A DNA stretch of 64,000 nucleotides from DATBGZ01 sp036557785 (GCA_036557785.1 DATBGZ010000094.1:29938-93937), one strand, 5' to 3'. Shown: positions 46,290 through 55,294, counted from the first letter of the stretch. The notes: generated by a model not told the origin, from the letters alone. A program made the numbers and translations.

Positions 46290-46928
46290 ATGTCATCGAT
46301 TACCTCACTGGCGCGGGTGGCCACCGAGGTGGCCGAGGACCAGTGGGGTCTGCTGACTCGCACGCAGGCGCTTGCTGGCGGCGTGCCGCGGGCGACATTC
46401 GCACGGCTCGTGGCGGCCGGGGCACTGACCCGGGTTGCGCACGGCGTGTACCGCATCACGGGCGGCATGGACCCGGGACACGTCGAGCTACGCGCCGCCT
46501 GGCTGCAGCTGGACCCGGCCACGCCCGCCTGGCGGCGGCTCCGAGCCGACGACACCGCCGTCGTATCCCACCGCAGCGCGGCGGCGCTTTACGGTCTCGG
46601 CGATCTGATCGCAGACATACATGAGTTCACGGTCGCCCGACGTACGCAGACCGGACGGGCCGACGTCCGACTGCATCTGCGACCCGTTCCCCGCGCAGAC
46701 CGCGACATTGTCGACGGCCTTCCCGCAACCAGACCGCACCGGATTGTCACCGACCTGCTGAGGCAGCACGAGGACGGCAGTGCCATTGCCACCATCGCCA
46801 GCGATGCCATCCGCGCCAAGCTCATGACCACAGCGCAGCTCGGAGACGCCCTGTCGCCACTCGCCCGCCGCTACCATGCCAAGGACGGTTCCGACCTCGC
46901 GGCACAGCTGATAGGAACCGACCGATGA
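46290..46928 (+). CDS. AbiEi-type antitoxin
   Basis: A 212-residue antitoxin. The N-terminal winged helix contains EDQWGLLTRTQALAGGV and HGVYRI, and a middle segment SHRSAAALYGLGD is typical of AbiEi transcriptional regulators. The C-terminal domain is helical. It overlaps the toxin gene by four bases (ATGA). AbiEi usually represses its own promoter and neutralises AbiEii. Confidence 0.9.
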   Translation: MSSITSLARVATEVAEDQWGLLTRTQALAGGVPRATFARLVAAGALTRVAHGVYRITGGMDPGHVELRAAWLQLDPATPAWRRLRADDTAVVSHRSAAALYGLGDLIADIHEFTVARRTQTGRADVRLHLRPVPRADRDIVDGLPATRPHRIVTDLLRQHEDGSAIATIASDAIRAKLMTTAQLGDALSPLARRYHAKDGSDLAAQLIGTDR

Positions 46929-47842
46929 ACACTGCGCTGCCATACCGCTCGCCCGCGGCGCTACGCGCGGCTTTGACCGAGCGACTGAAGCGGCTTTCAG
47001 CGTCGTCGCCATTCACGGTGACCGAGCTGTATCGGCAGTTCGCCTACGATCGCCTGCTCACGAGAGTCTTTACCAGCGACGACGCGCAGCGCTGGATTCT
47101 CAAGGGTGCGACCGCCCTGTTGGCCAGGCTTGACGTCGCACGCCACAGCAAGGACATCGACCTCGCTCGGCAATCCACAGCGGACCTCGACGAAACGGAA
47201 GCGGCCTTCCGTACGGCAGCCGGGCGTGATGTCCATGACTTCTTCCTCTTCGACGTCGGGCCGGCTACGCCACTGGTCGGGGACAAGGGCCGCCGCTTGG
47301 CGGTCGTGGCGATACTCGGCGGGCGACCGTTCGCCGAGTTCTCGGCAGACATCGTGACGGCCGAGTCCCTCACCGGCCAGCCCGACCCCGTTCCGCCTCT
47401 CGTGCAACTCGGAATTCCGGGGCTACTGACCGTGGCATACCGTGCCTACCCGCTTGTGGACCACATCGCAGACAAGATCGCCGCGTGCATCGAATCCCAT
47501 CCTCACGACGGGGTAACCACGGTCTCGACGCGCTACAAGGACATGGTCGACCTCGTTCTCATAGCTCGCTCGCAACGGCCGCATGCCGAGAACCTGCGGC
47601 AAGCGATCCGACACCAGGCAGTATCTCGAGGCATCGACCTTCCCATCGCGTTCAGTTCGCCGGGTCCGCTGTGGACGGCGGGCTACGAAGCCAAGGCAGC
47701 GGAGGTCGCCGATATCGGCGACCTCGGTAGGTTCGCACCGGCGCTGGCGCTGGTGAAGCGGTTTCTCGACCCGGTCCTCAACGGCACGGGAACCGGCGAA
47801 TGGAACCCTGCCCGATCAAGATGGACCGGAGGCAACACCTAG
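46925..47842 (+). CDS. AbiEii-type nucleotidyltransferase toxin
   Basis: A 305-residue toxin with a nucleotidyltransferase fold. WILKGATALLARL (about 58-70) and RHSKDIDLAR (about 73-82) supply the motif for catalytic metal ligands, and TRYKDMVDLVLI (about 203-214) is the later conserved block. MenT/AbiEii homologues block translation by nucleotidyl transfer to tRNA acceptor ends, but the target here is not readable. It overlaps the antitoxin by four bases. Confidence 0.9.
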   Translation: MNTALPYRSPAALRAALTERLKRLSASSPFTVTELYRQFAYDRLLTRVFTSDDAQRWILKGATALLARLDVARHSKDIDLARQSTADLDETEAAFRTAAGRDVHDFFLFDVGPATPLVGDKGRRLAVVAILGGRPFAEFSADIVTAESLTGQPDPVPPLVQLGIPGLLTVAYRAYPLVDHIADKIAACIESHPHDGVTTVSTRYKDMVDLVLIARSQRPHAENLRQAIRHQAVSRGIDLPIAFSSPGPLWTAGYEAKAAEVADIGDLGRFAPALALVKRFLDPVLNGTGTGEWNPARSRWTGGNT

Positions 47843-48004
47843 CGAGCTATCGCTCGATGCCGATTGCGTTGTTGTGCCACCCACAAGCGAGCGGTTCCTC
47901 GGGCCGTACCGCTGACCAGCACGGCACATGGTCCGACGTGGCTCACGCTGAAGTCCAGGCCCACGGCCGGCGACTGCGCCGCGCGACGCGGCTACGGCGT
48001 GGTA

Positions 48005-48039
48005 GGGGCGGCGCGAACCCCGAGGGGTGGCGCCGCCCC
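48005..48039. terminator. bidirectional terminator between AbiEii and subtilase genes
   Basis: GGGGCGGCGC (48005-48014) pairs with GCGCCGCCCC (48030-48039). The 15-base loop itself contains CCCC/GGGG. The region 47843-48004 shows no other feature I can support. Confidence 0.75.
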
Positions 48040-48052
48040 CATAGAGCCGCGG

Positions 48053-49540
48053 TCAGCTCACCATGGCCAGGGCGTCGACCTCACCGGCGCCGTAGAAGCC
48101 GTTGTGCCCGCGACCGCCGTCGCACGTCGCGCGAGCCGCTGGTACCTGGGGGATTGGGTCGTAGACGCCCGGCGGGCAGGGCAGGGCCTCCGCGGTGCGC
48201 TGCAGCAGGGACGCCAGCGCACCGGGCGTCAGGTGCGGGTTCGCCGAGAGCGCAAGCGCCGCGACCCCTGCTACGTGCGGGGTGGCCATCGACGTGCCCT
48301 GCTCGTAGCCCCACCCGTTCTCGCCCGTGCCCGGGTCGTAGATCGTCGAGAGCACGGCGTTGGCGATGTTGGGTGCGGTCGGGTCAGGCTGGTGGATGTC
48401 GCCACCGGGAGCCGCGACGTCGATGACGCCGAGTCCGTACGACGAGTAAGCGGCCTTACGCCGCTCGATGCCCAGCGCGGAGACCGCGACCACGCCCGGG
48501 GCCTCAGCTGGCAGCTCGAGGCAGGAGTTCGTGATGACCCGGTCCTCGACCGGCCCGCTGCCGTCGTCCGGGCTGATGCTGTCGACCAGGGTGTGCGCCA
48601 GGTCGTAGTTGTCATTGCCGGCGGCCGCGATGTTCAGGACGCCCTTGCGGGCGGAGTAGCGCAGTGCGCGCTGAACCGCCTCCCAGATCGGGCGCTGGCG
48701 CGGATCGTTGCGGCAGTTGAACTGCCACGGGTCGATGAAATAGCTGTTGTTCGTTATCTGCATGCCGTGATCAGCAGCCCAGAGGAAGCCGCAGATGGCC
48801 GCCTCTGGATAGATAAAGCCGTTGTCGTCCACGACCTTCACCGAGGCCACCTTCACGCCCGGCGCCACACCGGCGACACCGACGCCGTTGATGGCGGCCG
48901 CGATGATGCCGGCGACATGCGTGCCGTGCGTGGATGCGGTCGGGCTCCACGCGGACTGACGCGTATCCACCACGCCGCCCAGGCAGGAGGCGCTCTTGTC
49001 CTTAGCGATCTGGGTCGCCAGATCGGGGTGGGTGCTGGAGATCCCTGAGTCGAGGACGCCCACCACAATCGACGGTTTGCCCCGAGTGACCTTCTGGGCC
49101 GCGGGCACGTCGATCTGGGTCATGTTCCACTGCAGCCCGAAGAGGGGCTCGTCGGTGGCACGCCCCGCCGCATGGGTCTGCGCGGCTACCGTCGCGGCGT
49201 CGACCGTCGCGAGTACTCCGTCGTCCGCCAGGACCGTGCCGAAGCCCTTGGTGGTCACCGCGGCCAACACTCCATGGCCTGAGACAGTCTTCGCAAAGGA
49301 CGTCTTCGCGGACCGGACCACGAGCACGCCGATCTGGTCGTACGCCGCCACGATCTGGCCACCGGCAGCGGTGACGCGCTGCGCCGCCTGGGCCGTCGAG
49401 CTCCCGTCGGAGGCGAGAACGAGATAGCTTGACTGCGATCCGGCGGCATCCGCTCTGCCGGGTCCGATCACCACGACGGCCACTATCGCAGCCAGGACCA
49501 CCGCGACGGCTCGAGCCGCCGCCGATCGACTAAGCCTCAT
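48053..49540 (-). CDS. secreted subtilisin-like (S8) serine protease
   Basis: A 495-residue secreted protease. The signal peptide (about 1-33) ends near GRADAAG. An inhibitor_I9-like propeptide spans about 35-130, and the catalytic domain has Asp164 (VLDSGI), His205 (HGTHVAG), the oxyanion Asn309 (AAGND) and Ser417 (GTSMATPHVAG). Four cysteines around 186, 250, 276 and 340 could form disulfides. ATG 49540 has GGGAG five bases upstream. The C-terminus ends soon after the catalytic domain, with no membrane anchor, so it is not a type VII mycosin. Target unknown. Confidence 0.95.
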   Translation of the reverse strand: MRLSRSAAARAVAVVLAAIVAVVVIGPGRADAAGSQSSYLVLASDGSSTAQAAQRVTAAGGQIVAAYDQIGVLVVRSAKTSFAKTVSGHGVLAAVTTKGFGTVLADDGVLATVDAATVAAQTHAAGRATDEPLFGLQWNMTQIDVPAAQKVTRGKPSIVVGVLDSGISSTHPDLATQIAKDKSASCLGGVVDTRQSAWSPTASTHGTHVAGIIAAAINGVGVAGVAPGVKVASVKVVDDNGFIYPEAAICGFLWAADHGMQITNNSYFIDPWQFNCRNDPRQRPIWEAVQRALRYSARKGVLNIAAAGNDNYDLAHTLVDSISPDDGSGPVEDRVITNSCLELPAEAPGVVAVSALGIERRKAAYSSYGLGVIDVAAPGGDIHQPDPTAPNIANAVLSTIYDPGTGENGWGYEQGTSMATPHVAGVAALALSANPHLTPGALASLLQRTAEALPCPPGVYDPIPQVPAARATCDGGRGHNGFYGAGEVDALAMVS

Positions 49541-49681
49541 CTGTGCTCCCTCTGGGTGGTGTCGGGTGGCGCAGCGCGACCGATCGATCGCGTTGAGGGA
49601 GCATATTGGGACAACGACCGATGTGCCACCGCAGCGGCCATGCTCAAGGCGACTATCTGCCCCAAGGCACATGCGGGGCGA

Positions 49682-50260
49682 TCAGGACGGGTGAAAGGCG
49701 TTCTGCGTGGGTTCGAGGCCGACGCGGATCAGGGACTCGACGATGTCGGCGCCGCGATCCACGACGAGGTCGAGCTCCTTGCGCTGCGTCCCGGTGAAGT
49801 CGGAGAGCACGTAGTCGGCGGGGTCCTGGCGGCCCGGCGGCCGGCCGATGCCCAGGCGCACCCGCAGATAATCCTTTGTGGACAACGACTGCGAGATCGA
49901 GCGCAGCCCGTTGTGCCCTCCCTCGCCGCCACCGAGCTTCGTGCGCACGACACCGTACGGCAGGTCCAGGTCGTCGTGCACCGCGATGATCTGCTCGGCC
50001 GGCACCTTGTAGAAGGCGGCGAGCGACGCCACTGGCCCGCCGGAGAGGTTCATGTATGTCATCGGCTTGACGAGCACGAGCGCGGGCGCGTCCACACCGA
50101 CACCCAACCGGGCCTCGGCGACCTCGGCCACCGCGCGCCGGTGCCGGCCGAACCGCGAGCCCGTACGGACCGCGAGCAGGTCGGCGACCAGGTACCCGAG
50201 GTTGTGGCGGTTGAGCTCGTACTCACGGCCCGGGTTTCCCAACCCGGCGACGAGCCACAT
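49682..50260 (-). CDS. pth: peptidyl-tRNA hydrolase
   Basis: A 192-residue enzyme releasing peptides from stalled peptidyl-tRNA. GLGNPGREYELNRHNLGY with the catalytic His19, PMTYMNLSG, HDDLDLPYGVV and GGGEGGHNGLRSI are all conserved. It lies 22 bases downstream of the L25 gene, the usual rplY-pth pairing. The 49541-49681 gap upstream of the subtilase shows no gene. Confidence 0.97.
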   Translation of the reverse strand: MWLVAGLGNPGREYELNRHNLGYLVADLLAVRTGSRFGRHRRAVAEVAEARLGVGVDAPALVLVKPMTYMNLSGGPVASLAAFYKVPAEQIIAVHDDLDLPYGVVRTKLGGGEGGHNGLRSISQSLSTKDYLRVRLGIGRPPGRQDPADYVLSDFTGTQRKELDLVVDRGADIVESLIRVGLEPTQNAFHPS

Positions 50261-50282
50261 GGCAGTCCGCGCGTTCGCCCGG

Positions 50283-50954
50283 TCAGACGCCGGCCTGAGC
50301 GCGCTCCTCGGCGCCCTCGGCAGGTTGGCCCGCCTCGGCCGCCTCGCCCACGGCTTCCTCCTCGGCCGCGACCTCGGGCTGCGGCAGTGTGGCGCCGAGC
50401 TGCTCCTCGGTCGGGGCCTGGGTCACCACCGCGAGGATCTGCCCGGGGTCGCCCGCGAGCTCGACCCCGTCGGGAAGCTGGACGTTGCGCGCGGTGACGT
50501 GGGTACCGACCTGCAGTCCCGCGATCGACACCTCAAGGCGCTCGGGCAGATGCAGGGCCTCGGCGGTGATCGCCAGCCGATCGTGCTCGACCACGACCAG
50601 GCCGTCCCGGGCCGCGTCGCCGACCAGGTGCACCGGCACGTCGACCGTGACGCGCTCGCCGCGGCGCACGATCACCAGATCGATGTGCTCGAAGGTGTCC
50701 CGGATCGGGTTGCGCTGGATGGCCTTGGTGAGGGCCAGGGTCTGCGTGCCGTCGGCGAGGACGATGTTGAAGATCTGGTTCGCCCCGCCGTGGCGGATCG
50801 CGGCCGCGAACTCTCGGGCGGGCAGCGCGATGTGCTTCGGCGCCTCCCCGTGCCCGTACAGCACGGCCGGCACCTTTCCGGCCCGACGGGTACGCCGGGC
50901 GCCGCCCTTGCCGAACTCGGTGCGGAGTTCGGCGCTGATCTTTACCTCGGACAC
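50283..50954 (-). CDS. rplY: 50S ribosomal protein L25/general stress protein Ctc
   Basis: A 223-residue CTC-type L25. The N-terminal 5S rRNA-binding domain (MSEVKISAELRTEFGKGGAR, VPAVLYGHGEAPKHIALP) precedes a TL5-like beta domain (VPVHLVGDA, LEVSIAGLQVG) and a Glu/Ala-rich tail from about 190. GTG 50954 has AGGAG seven bases upstream. Confidence 0.95.
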   Translation of the reverse strand: MSEVKISAELRTEFGKGGARRTRRAGKVPAVLYGHGEAPKHIALPAREFAAAIRHGGANQIFNIVLADGTQTLALTKAIQRNPIRDTFEHIDLVIVRRGERVTVDVPVHLVGDAARDGLVVVEHDRLAITAEALHLPERLEVSIAGLQVGTHVTARNVQLPDGVELAGDPGQILAVVTQAPTEEQLGATLPQPEVAAEEEAVGEAAEAGQPAEGAEERAQAGV

Positions 50955-51179
50955 GGGGTAACTCCTGGACGTTTCGTAGCTCAAAGGTGGGCGGTGCCCG
51001 GGACGAGGGTGCGGCGGACGGGTCCGGGGCACCGCGTCGGATCACGGCAGCCGACCCGCTCGGGACCCGAACCGGAACACGCGCAGGCGCTGCCCTCGCC
51101 GTGGCAACGCTGCACAGCTTACCGGAGCCCATGCGGGGGCCTCACCGCGTCCCGGCCCATCCCGGGGTCAGCCCACCCG

Positions 51180-51935
51180 TCAGCCGGACAGGCGCACCCG
51201 AACCCTGCGGTTCGCCTTGCCCTTGCTCTCGACCTTGACCACCGAGATCGTGCCGATCTGGAGGGTTGAGGCCACGTGCGTGCCGCCGTCGGCCTGCTGG
51301 TCCAGACCCACGATGTCGACGATCCGGATCTCGTCCTCCTCGGCCGGGATGAGGTTGGACTGGGTGCGGATGATGTCGGGCAGGGCGAGCGCCTCGCCGC
51401 GGGGCAGCACCCGCACGTCGATGCGTCGGTCGGCCGCCACCTCGGCGTTGACCAGATCCTCCAGCCGCGTCTTGAAGTCCGGCGGCACCTCCGGGAGGTT
51501 GAAGTCCATCCGGGCCTCGGCCGGCTCCATGTTGCCGCCGGTCACCAGCGCACCGAAGTCGCGGAACACCACGCCGCAGAGCACATGCAGGCCGGAGTGG
51601 GTCCGCATCAGCAGACTCCGGCGCTCGTCGGCGACGGCCCCACGCACCGCCGTTCCGGGTGGCGGCACCGGGTCCTCGGGCGCCGGCAGCAGGTAGAGGT
51701 CGTCACCCTTGCGGGTGCCCACGATGCGGGTCTGCACGCCAGCCCACAGCAGCACCCCGTGGTCGGGCGGCTGCCCGCCGCCGCCGGGGTAGAAGGCAGA
51801 GCGGTCGAGCACGATGCCGGCCTCGGGATCGGTTGGGTCGGACCAGACGACCGAGCACTCCCACTCGCGCAGAGTCGGGTCGGCGAGGTCGAGACGCTCC
51901 GTGCGTCCGTGATGCGTGACACCCACGGCGGTCAC
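51180..51935 (-). CDS. AlaX-like alanyl-tRNA editing protein
   Basis: A 251-residue stand-alone editing protein related to the second half of AlaRS. FYPGGGGQPPDHG marks the glycine-rich N-domain. Zinc ligands His113 and His117 lie in HSGLH. The third/fourth ligand motif CxxxH appears as D216-GGTH220, so the usual Cys is Asp. The family hydrolyses Ser/Gly-tRNA(Ala). It converges with nothing and is separated from rplY by a 225-base stretch without features. Confidence 0.9.
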   Translation of the reverse strand: MTAVGVTHHGRTERLDLADPTLREWECSVVWSDPTDPEAGIVLDRSAFYPGGGGQPPDHGVLLWAGVQTRIVGTRKGDDLYLLPAPEDPVPPPGTAVRGAVADERRSLLMRTHSGLHVLCGVVFRDFGALVTGGNMEPAEARMDFNLPEVPPDFKTRLEDLVNAEVAADRRIDVRVLPRGEALALPDIIRTQSNLIPAEEDEIRIVDIVGLDQQADGGTHVASTLQIGTISVVKVESKGKANRRVRVRLSG

Positions 51936-51947
51936 CCTAACCGGCCG

Positions 51948-52715
51948 CTAGCCGTTGAGGAACTCGCTGATCCGGGTACGCAGGTCCGCGCGGTTGGTCC
52001 AGAGCACCGCGGGCTGGTCGTAGATGTGCAGGGTCGCGTTGGGCAGCACCGCGGCGAGCTGCTCCGCCACGAGGGGCGGATGGGCGGCCTCGCCCCGGCA
52101 GCCGATCACCAGCGCCGGTGCCTTCACCGCCGCGAGGGCCGAGCGGTCGGCCAGCGCCGTCTGCGCCGGTAGGTCCGCGAGAGAGGGCGCGAGCCCGTCC
52201 CGGAGCAGCGCGTCCAGCCGCTCCCTGATATAGCGCCAGGCCGCGGGTCGATCGCGCAGGGCGACCGGGATGTCGGCGGCGAGCAGCGAGGCGGCGGCCG
52301 GAGCGTCGTCGGTGTCCACAGCTTCGAGCAGTGCCTTCGTCCGTGCGGCGGCCGCAGACGGCCGGACCTCGTCGAGGACGGCGGGCAGGTAGAAGACGAC
52401 CTTCTCGAACCGGTCCGGGGTCGCGGCGAGCAACCGGCACAGCGCCCCGGCACCGAGGCTCACGCCCAGGGCCCGCGCCGCGCCGAACTCGTCGGCCACC
52501 GCGCGCAGGTCATCGGCGAGATCGGCGTAGCTCAGGGAGTCGCCGGGCGGGTCGGAGCGCCCATGCCCGCGAAACTGGAAGAAGACCTTGCGCCCGACCA
52601 CGCCGCTGCCGAGCGGCCGGGTATCGGCGATGCCACCGGTGAGCCCGTGGGCGAAGGCAGTAATCGGTTCGCCCTCGCCCGAGACGAGGTACTCGAGGGT
52701 GGCGCCGTGCGGCAT
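51948..52715 (-). CDS. alpha/beta hydrolase
   Basis: A 255-residue alpha/beta hydrolase. FAHGLTGG forms the oxyanion turn, FQFRGHGRSDPPGDS the second strand loop, GVSLGAGAL the nucleophile elbow and PALVIGCRGEAAHP the acid region. The expected C-terminal catalytic His (typically GHxxxxE) reads YDQPAVLWTN, which is unusual. ATG 52715 is taken because the fold begins there; the frame is open upstream but unsupported. Substrate unknown. Confidence 0.8.
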   Translation of the reverse strand: MPHGATLEYLVSGEGEPITAFAHGLTGGIADTRPLGSGVVGRKVFFQFRGHGRSDPPGDSLSYADLADDLRAVADEFGAARALGVSLGAGALCRLLAATPDRFEKVVFYLPAVLDEVRPSAAAARTKALLEAVDTDDAPAAASLLAADIPVALRDRPAAWRYIRERLDALLRDGLAPSLADLPAQTALADRSALAAVKAPALVIGCRGEAAHPPLVAEQLAAVLPNATLHIYDQPAVLWTNRADLRTRISEFLNG

Positions 52716-52831
52716 CCGTCGCAGTTCGGTCGGCGTGAGGCTGAGCAAGGGCCGGCCGGGCTCGTCCCGGCCCCGCGGCGCGGGCCACCGTTTCGACTTG
52801 CCCTCAGGCGGTGGTGGCCAACGGAAGCTTC

Positions 52832-53158
52832 TCACCAGTTGCCGGATCCGTTCGTCGTGTCGCGCAGCGCGGGCCGCACATCGAGCAGATAGACGGCCGT
52901 GGCGGTGATCGCGGCCATCAGGAACAGGAACGTGAAGGGGTTGGGGTAGAGGATCCCGCAACCCAAGCTTGCCAGAACGCATGCCAGCAGGATGAGGACC
53001 CACTGGACCTTCGTGAGCGAGCCCACGACCGGGAACGCATCGGCTCGCTGCGTCAAACAGTTGATCAGCGCGACGACGGCGATCACGAGAATGGCGCAGG
53101 TGACCGCGAACTGGAAGTAGAAGTTCACAGTCAGGTAGAACTGCACGGCCAGAGCCAC
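52832..53158 (-). CDS. DUF2516 membrane protein (Rv0476-like)
   Basis: A 108-residue protein with three hydrophobic segments and the closing motif YLLDVRPAL that is diagnostic of DUF2516. Start codons TTG 53164, GTG 53158 and GTG 53146 are possible. It stands 46 bases from the HbhA-like gene, as Rv0476 does beside hbhA in M. tuberculosis. Confidence 0.85.
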   Translation of the reverse strand: MALAVQFYLTVNFYFQFAVTCAILVIAVVALINCLTQRADAFPVVGSLTKVQWVLILLACVLASLGCGILYPNPFTFLFLMAAITATAVYLLDVRPALRDTTNGSGNW

Positions 53159-53204
53159 GGGCAAGAGCTTAGCCCGTGGCTCTGGGCCTCACCTCGGCTA
53201 GTAC

Positions 53205-53648
53205 CTATGCCTTGGGCCCTCGCGACCGGCTGGGACCAGTGGCCTTCTTCGCGGCCACGCTCGCGCCCTCGGTCCGGCTTCGGCCGCCCACCTTCTTGGC
53301 GGCCTTGACGGCCTTCTTGACCGGCGCGCTGACCGGGCTCGCGGCAAGCACCGCGGTCCCGCCGTTGCGCGCGGCAGAGACGATCTTCTCTCCTTGCGAG
53401 ACCAGTCCGCTGTAGACCTCGCGGGCCTGGCCGACCAGCGTGGTGACCCGTGCCGGAACCTCCGTGCGCAGCGCCTCGACCCGACCCGGCAACTCGTCGC
53501 GGAGCGTGCGCACCCGCGGCGTGATCCGCTCGCGCAGCGCCTCGACGCGCTCCGGCAGCGAGCGCAGCCGGCGATACGCGAGTTCACCGACCCCGGCGAC
53601 CGCATAGAACGGCTTCGGTAGCCGGGTGTTCTCCTGTGTGTTCGTCAT
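53205..53648 (-). CDS. HbhA-like helical protein
   Basis: A 147-residue protein, mostly one long amphipathic helix rich in Arg and Glu (LPERVEALRERITPRVRTL, then RVEALRTEVPARV). A Lys/Ala tail (PVKKAVKAAKKVGG) follows. The tail resembles the heparin-binding repeats of mycobacterial HbhA, but is shorter. It overlaps the XRE gene by four bases (ATGA). Adhesion function is not implied for a non-pathogen; a lipid- or envelope-related role is equally possible. Confidence 0.75.
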   Translation of the reverse strand: MTNTQENTRLPKPFYAVAGVGELAYRRLRSLPERVEALRERITPRVRTLRDELPGRVEALRTEVPARVTTLVGQAREVYSGLVSQGEKIVSAARNGGTAVLAASPVSAPVKKAVKAAKKVGGRSRTEGASVAAKKATGPSRSRGPKA

Positions 53649-54241
53649 GATCGACGTCCTTCCTCCTTGGTGGTGCGTCCCCGCCCCGAGGACGTGTCCT
53701 TGTGCGCCTGCCGGCCTGACGGCGCGGCTCGGCTGTCTTCGCGGCCGCGCGAGGGCGCGGGCGACGCTCCCGACGCGCGACGTGTGCGACGCGGTTGGCT
53801 CGGTGCCGCCGGCTCGGCCGCGGACCGTACGGTGACCGTGGCGGCATCGCCCCGGGCGTTCTCCCGGCGAAAAGCTTCGTAGATCTGAGTCAATGACTGC
53901 TTCTGCGTTGGGGTGAGGTCGGGGTCGGCCGCGATCGCTCCCACCACCGAGTGGCCCTCCTTGTCCTGCAGCAGGCCGGCCCGCAGGTACATCAGCGCGG
54001 TGGAGACCCGCAGGGCGTCGGCGAGTTGGGAGAGCACCTCGGCCGAGGGTCGCCGCAGGCCGCGCTCGATCTGACTCAGGTACGGATTGGACACCCCGGC
54101 ACGGTCGGCCAACTCGCGCAACGAGATGCGTGCGTTGCTTCGCAGGTCGCGGATGAATTGCCCGATGTTGCGCTCCGCGCGACCGGCGAGATCGCCGATG
54201 GGCCCCGGACGTGGCTGGGCCGCGCTGTTCACGGTGATCAC
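53645..54241 (-). CDS. XRE-family regulator (Rv0474-like)
   Basis: A 198-residue regulator. The HTH spans about 28-85 and includes ISLRELADRAGVSNPYLSQIERG in two parts (ISLRELADRAGVSN, PYLSQIERGLRRPS) and ALRVSTALMYLRAG. A linker with DPDLTPTQKQSLTQIYEAF follows, and the C-terminus is a basic Arg/Ser/Pro tail. GTG 54241 follows GAG by six bases; GTG 54232 is an alternative. Upstream TTGCAAGCG repeats and a GTTAG/CTAAC dyad may be its binding sites. Confidence 0.88.
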   Translation of the reverse strand: MITVNSAAQPRPGPIGDLAGRAERNIGQFIRDLRSNARISLRELADRAGVSNPYLSQIERGLRRPSAEVLSQLADALRVSTALMYLRAGLLQDKEGHSVVGAIAADPDLTPTQKQSLTQIYEAFRRENARGDAATVTVRSAAEPAAPSQPRRTRRASGASPAPSRGREDSRAAPSGRQAHKDTSSGRGRTTKEEGRRS

Positions 54242-54292
54242 GTTAGTCTCGGGTGCTAACAATTGCAAGCGAACTGCTCGCTGTTGCAAGCG
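54242..54292 (-). promoter_or_regulatory. operator-like repeats upstream of the XRE regulator
   Basis: GTTAG/CTAAC form a dyad at 54242-54246 and 54256-54260. TTGCAAGCG occurs twice as a direct repeat, at 54263-54271 and 54284-54292, exactly 21 bases apart. Inside lies AGCGA-ACTGC-TCGCT, an inverted repeat. The layout suits two dimers bound on one helix face. Confidence 0.55.
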
Positions 54293-54301
54293 TGACGCCG
54301 G

Positions 54302-55294
54302 TCACCACACGGCAAGCGCCCGTACGGCTCCGACCGGCCGGCCACCACCGAGTACCGGGGTCTGCGCCAGGTCGTCCAACCCTTCGACCGCGACACCGAG
54401 CTGGCGTAGCGCGGCGATGACCACCGGCATGCGCGCTCGTGCCGCGCCGTCGTCGATCTTCGTGGCGACCGCCCCGACGCCGGGCACCGCCACCGCCCCA
54501 ACGCCCTCGGCGCCGGACTTGCTCAGCAGCCCGGGCACCGCCCGGATCAACCGCGCATCCTCGCGACCGGTGCCGGACATCAGCTCCGGGTTGGCCCGCA
54601 TCGCGTCCGCCACCCGGCGCGCCGGGCTCGCCGGTGCGGCCGTGACGCAGCGCAGAAAGGCCCGGGCGAGCCCCCGCAGCGATGTGGCGAAGATCGGCGC
54701 ACCGCAGCCGTCGACGCCGACCGCGGTCACCGCCTCATCCGTCAGCTCCTCGACCATGATCCGGCAGGCACGTTGCAGGGGGTGGTCCGGCTGAACGTAG
54801 TCCACTGTGGACCAACCGGCGGCGCGACAGGTCAGCAGCATCCCAGCGTGCTTGCCCGAGCAGTTCATGAGGACGCGCTGCGGGCCGCCGCCGCGACGCA
54901 GCACCTCGGCCCGTGCCTCTTCCGAGACCGGGAGGTCGGGCGGGCAGGCCAGCGCCTGCTCGTCGAGCCCGGCGCGGCGCAGCATCGCCCGGACCCGTTC
55001 GACGTGGAACGGCTCCCCGGAATGGCTCGCGGCGACGAGGGCGAGCTCGGCTTCGTCCTGGGGTGCCAGGCCAGCGGCGAGCATCGCGGACGCCTGCATC
55101 GGTTTGTTCGACGAACGCGGGAGAATCTGTCCGTACGGGTCTCCCGCGCTGGCGGCCAGCTCGCCCCGCGCGTCCACCACGGCCACGGAGCCGTGATGAC
55201 GCCCCTCCACGAAACCGGACCGTAGGACCTCCGCGAGGGGCACTCCGCCGCGGTACGTCTCGGCATCCAGCGGGCCGCCGGGCCGGGCCGTCAC
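54302..55294 (-). CDS. asparaginase (type II family, thermolabile/rhizobial-like class)
   Basis: A 330-residue member of the asparaginase II family. SSNKPMQASAML (about 61-72) and LMNCSGKHAGML (about 142-153) are the class hallmarks of the rhizobial-type enzymes, distinct from the bacterial EcAII fold. Cys and Lys in NCSGKH form the metal site in the characterised enzymes. It overlaps ygfZ by four bases (GTGA). Confidence 0.88.
   Translation of the reverse strand: MTARPGGPLDAETYRGGVPLAEVLRSGFVEGRHHGSVAVVDARGELAASAGDPYGQILPRSSNKPMQASAMLAAGLAPQDEAELALVAASHSGEPFHVERVRAMLRRAGLDEQALACPPDLPVSEEARAEVLRRGGGPQRVLMNCSGKHAGMLLTCRAAGWSTVDYVQPDHPLQRACRIMVEELTDEAVTAVGVDGCGAPIFATSLRGLARAFLRCVTAAPASPARRVADAMRANPELMSGTGREDARLIRAVPGLLSKSGAEGVGAVAVPGVGAVATKIDDGAARARMPVVIAALRQLGVAVEGLDDLAQTPVLGGGRPVGAVRALAVW

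Noticed and set aside
47864..49048. 394-codon plus-strand frame over the subtilase
   Set aside because: Antisense shadow of a protease with a complete catalytic triad.
53205..53648. True HbhA adhesin
   Set aside because: Only the general helix-plus-lysine tail layout and the gene order agree; the protein is shorter and adhesion cannot be inferred.
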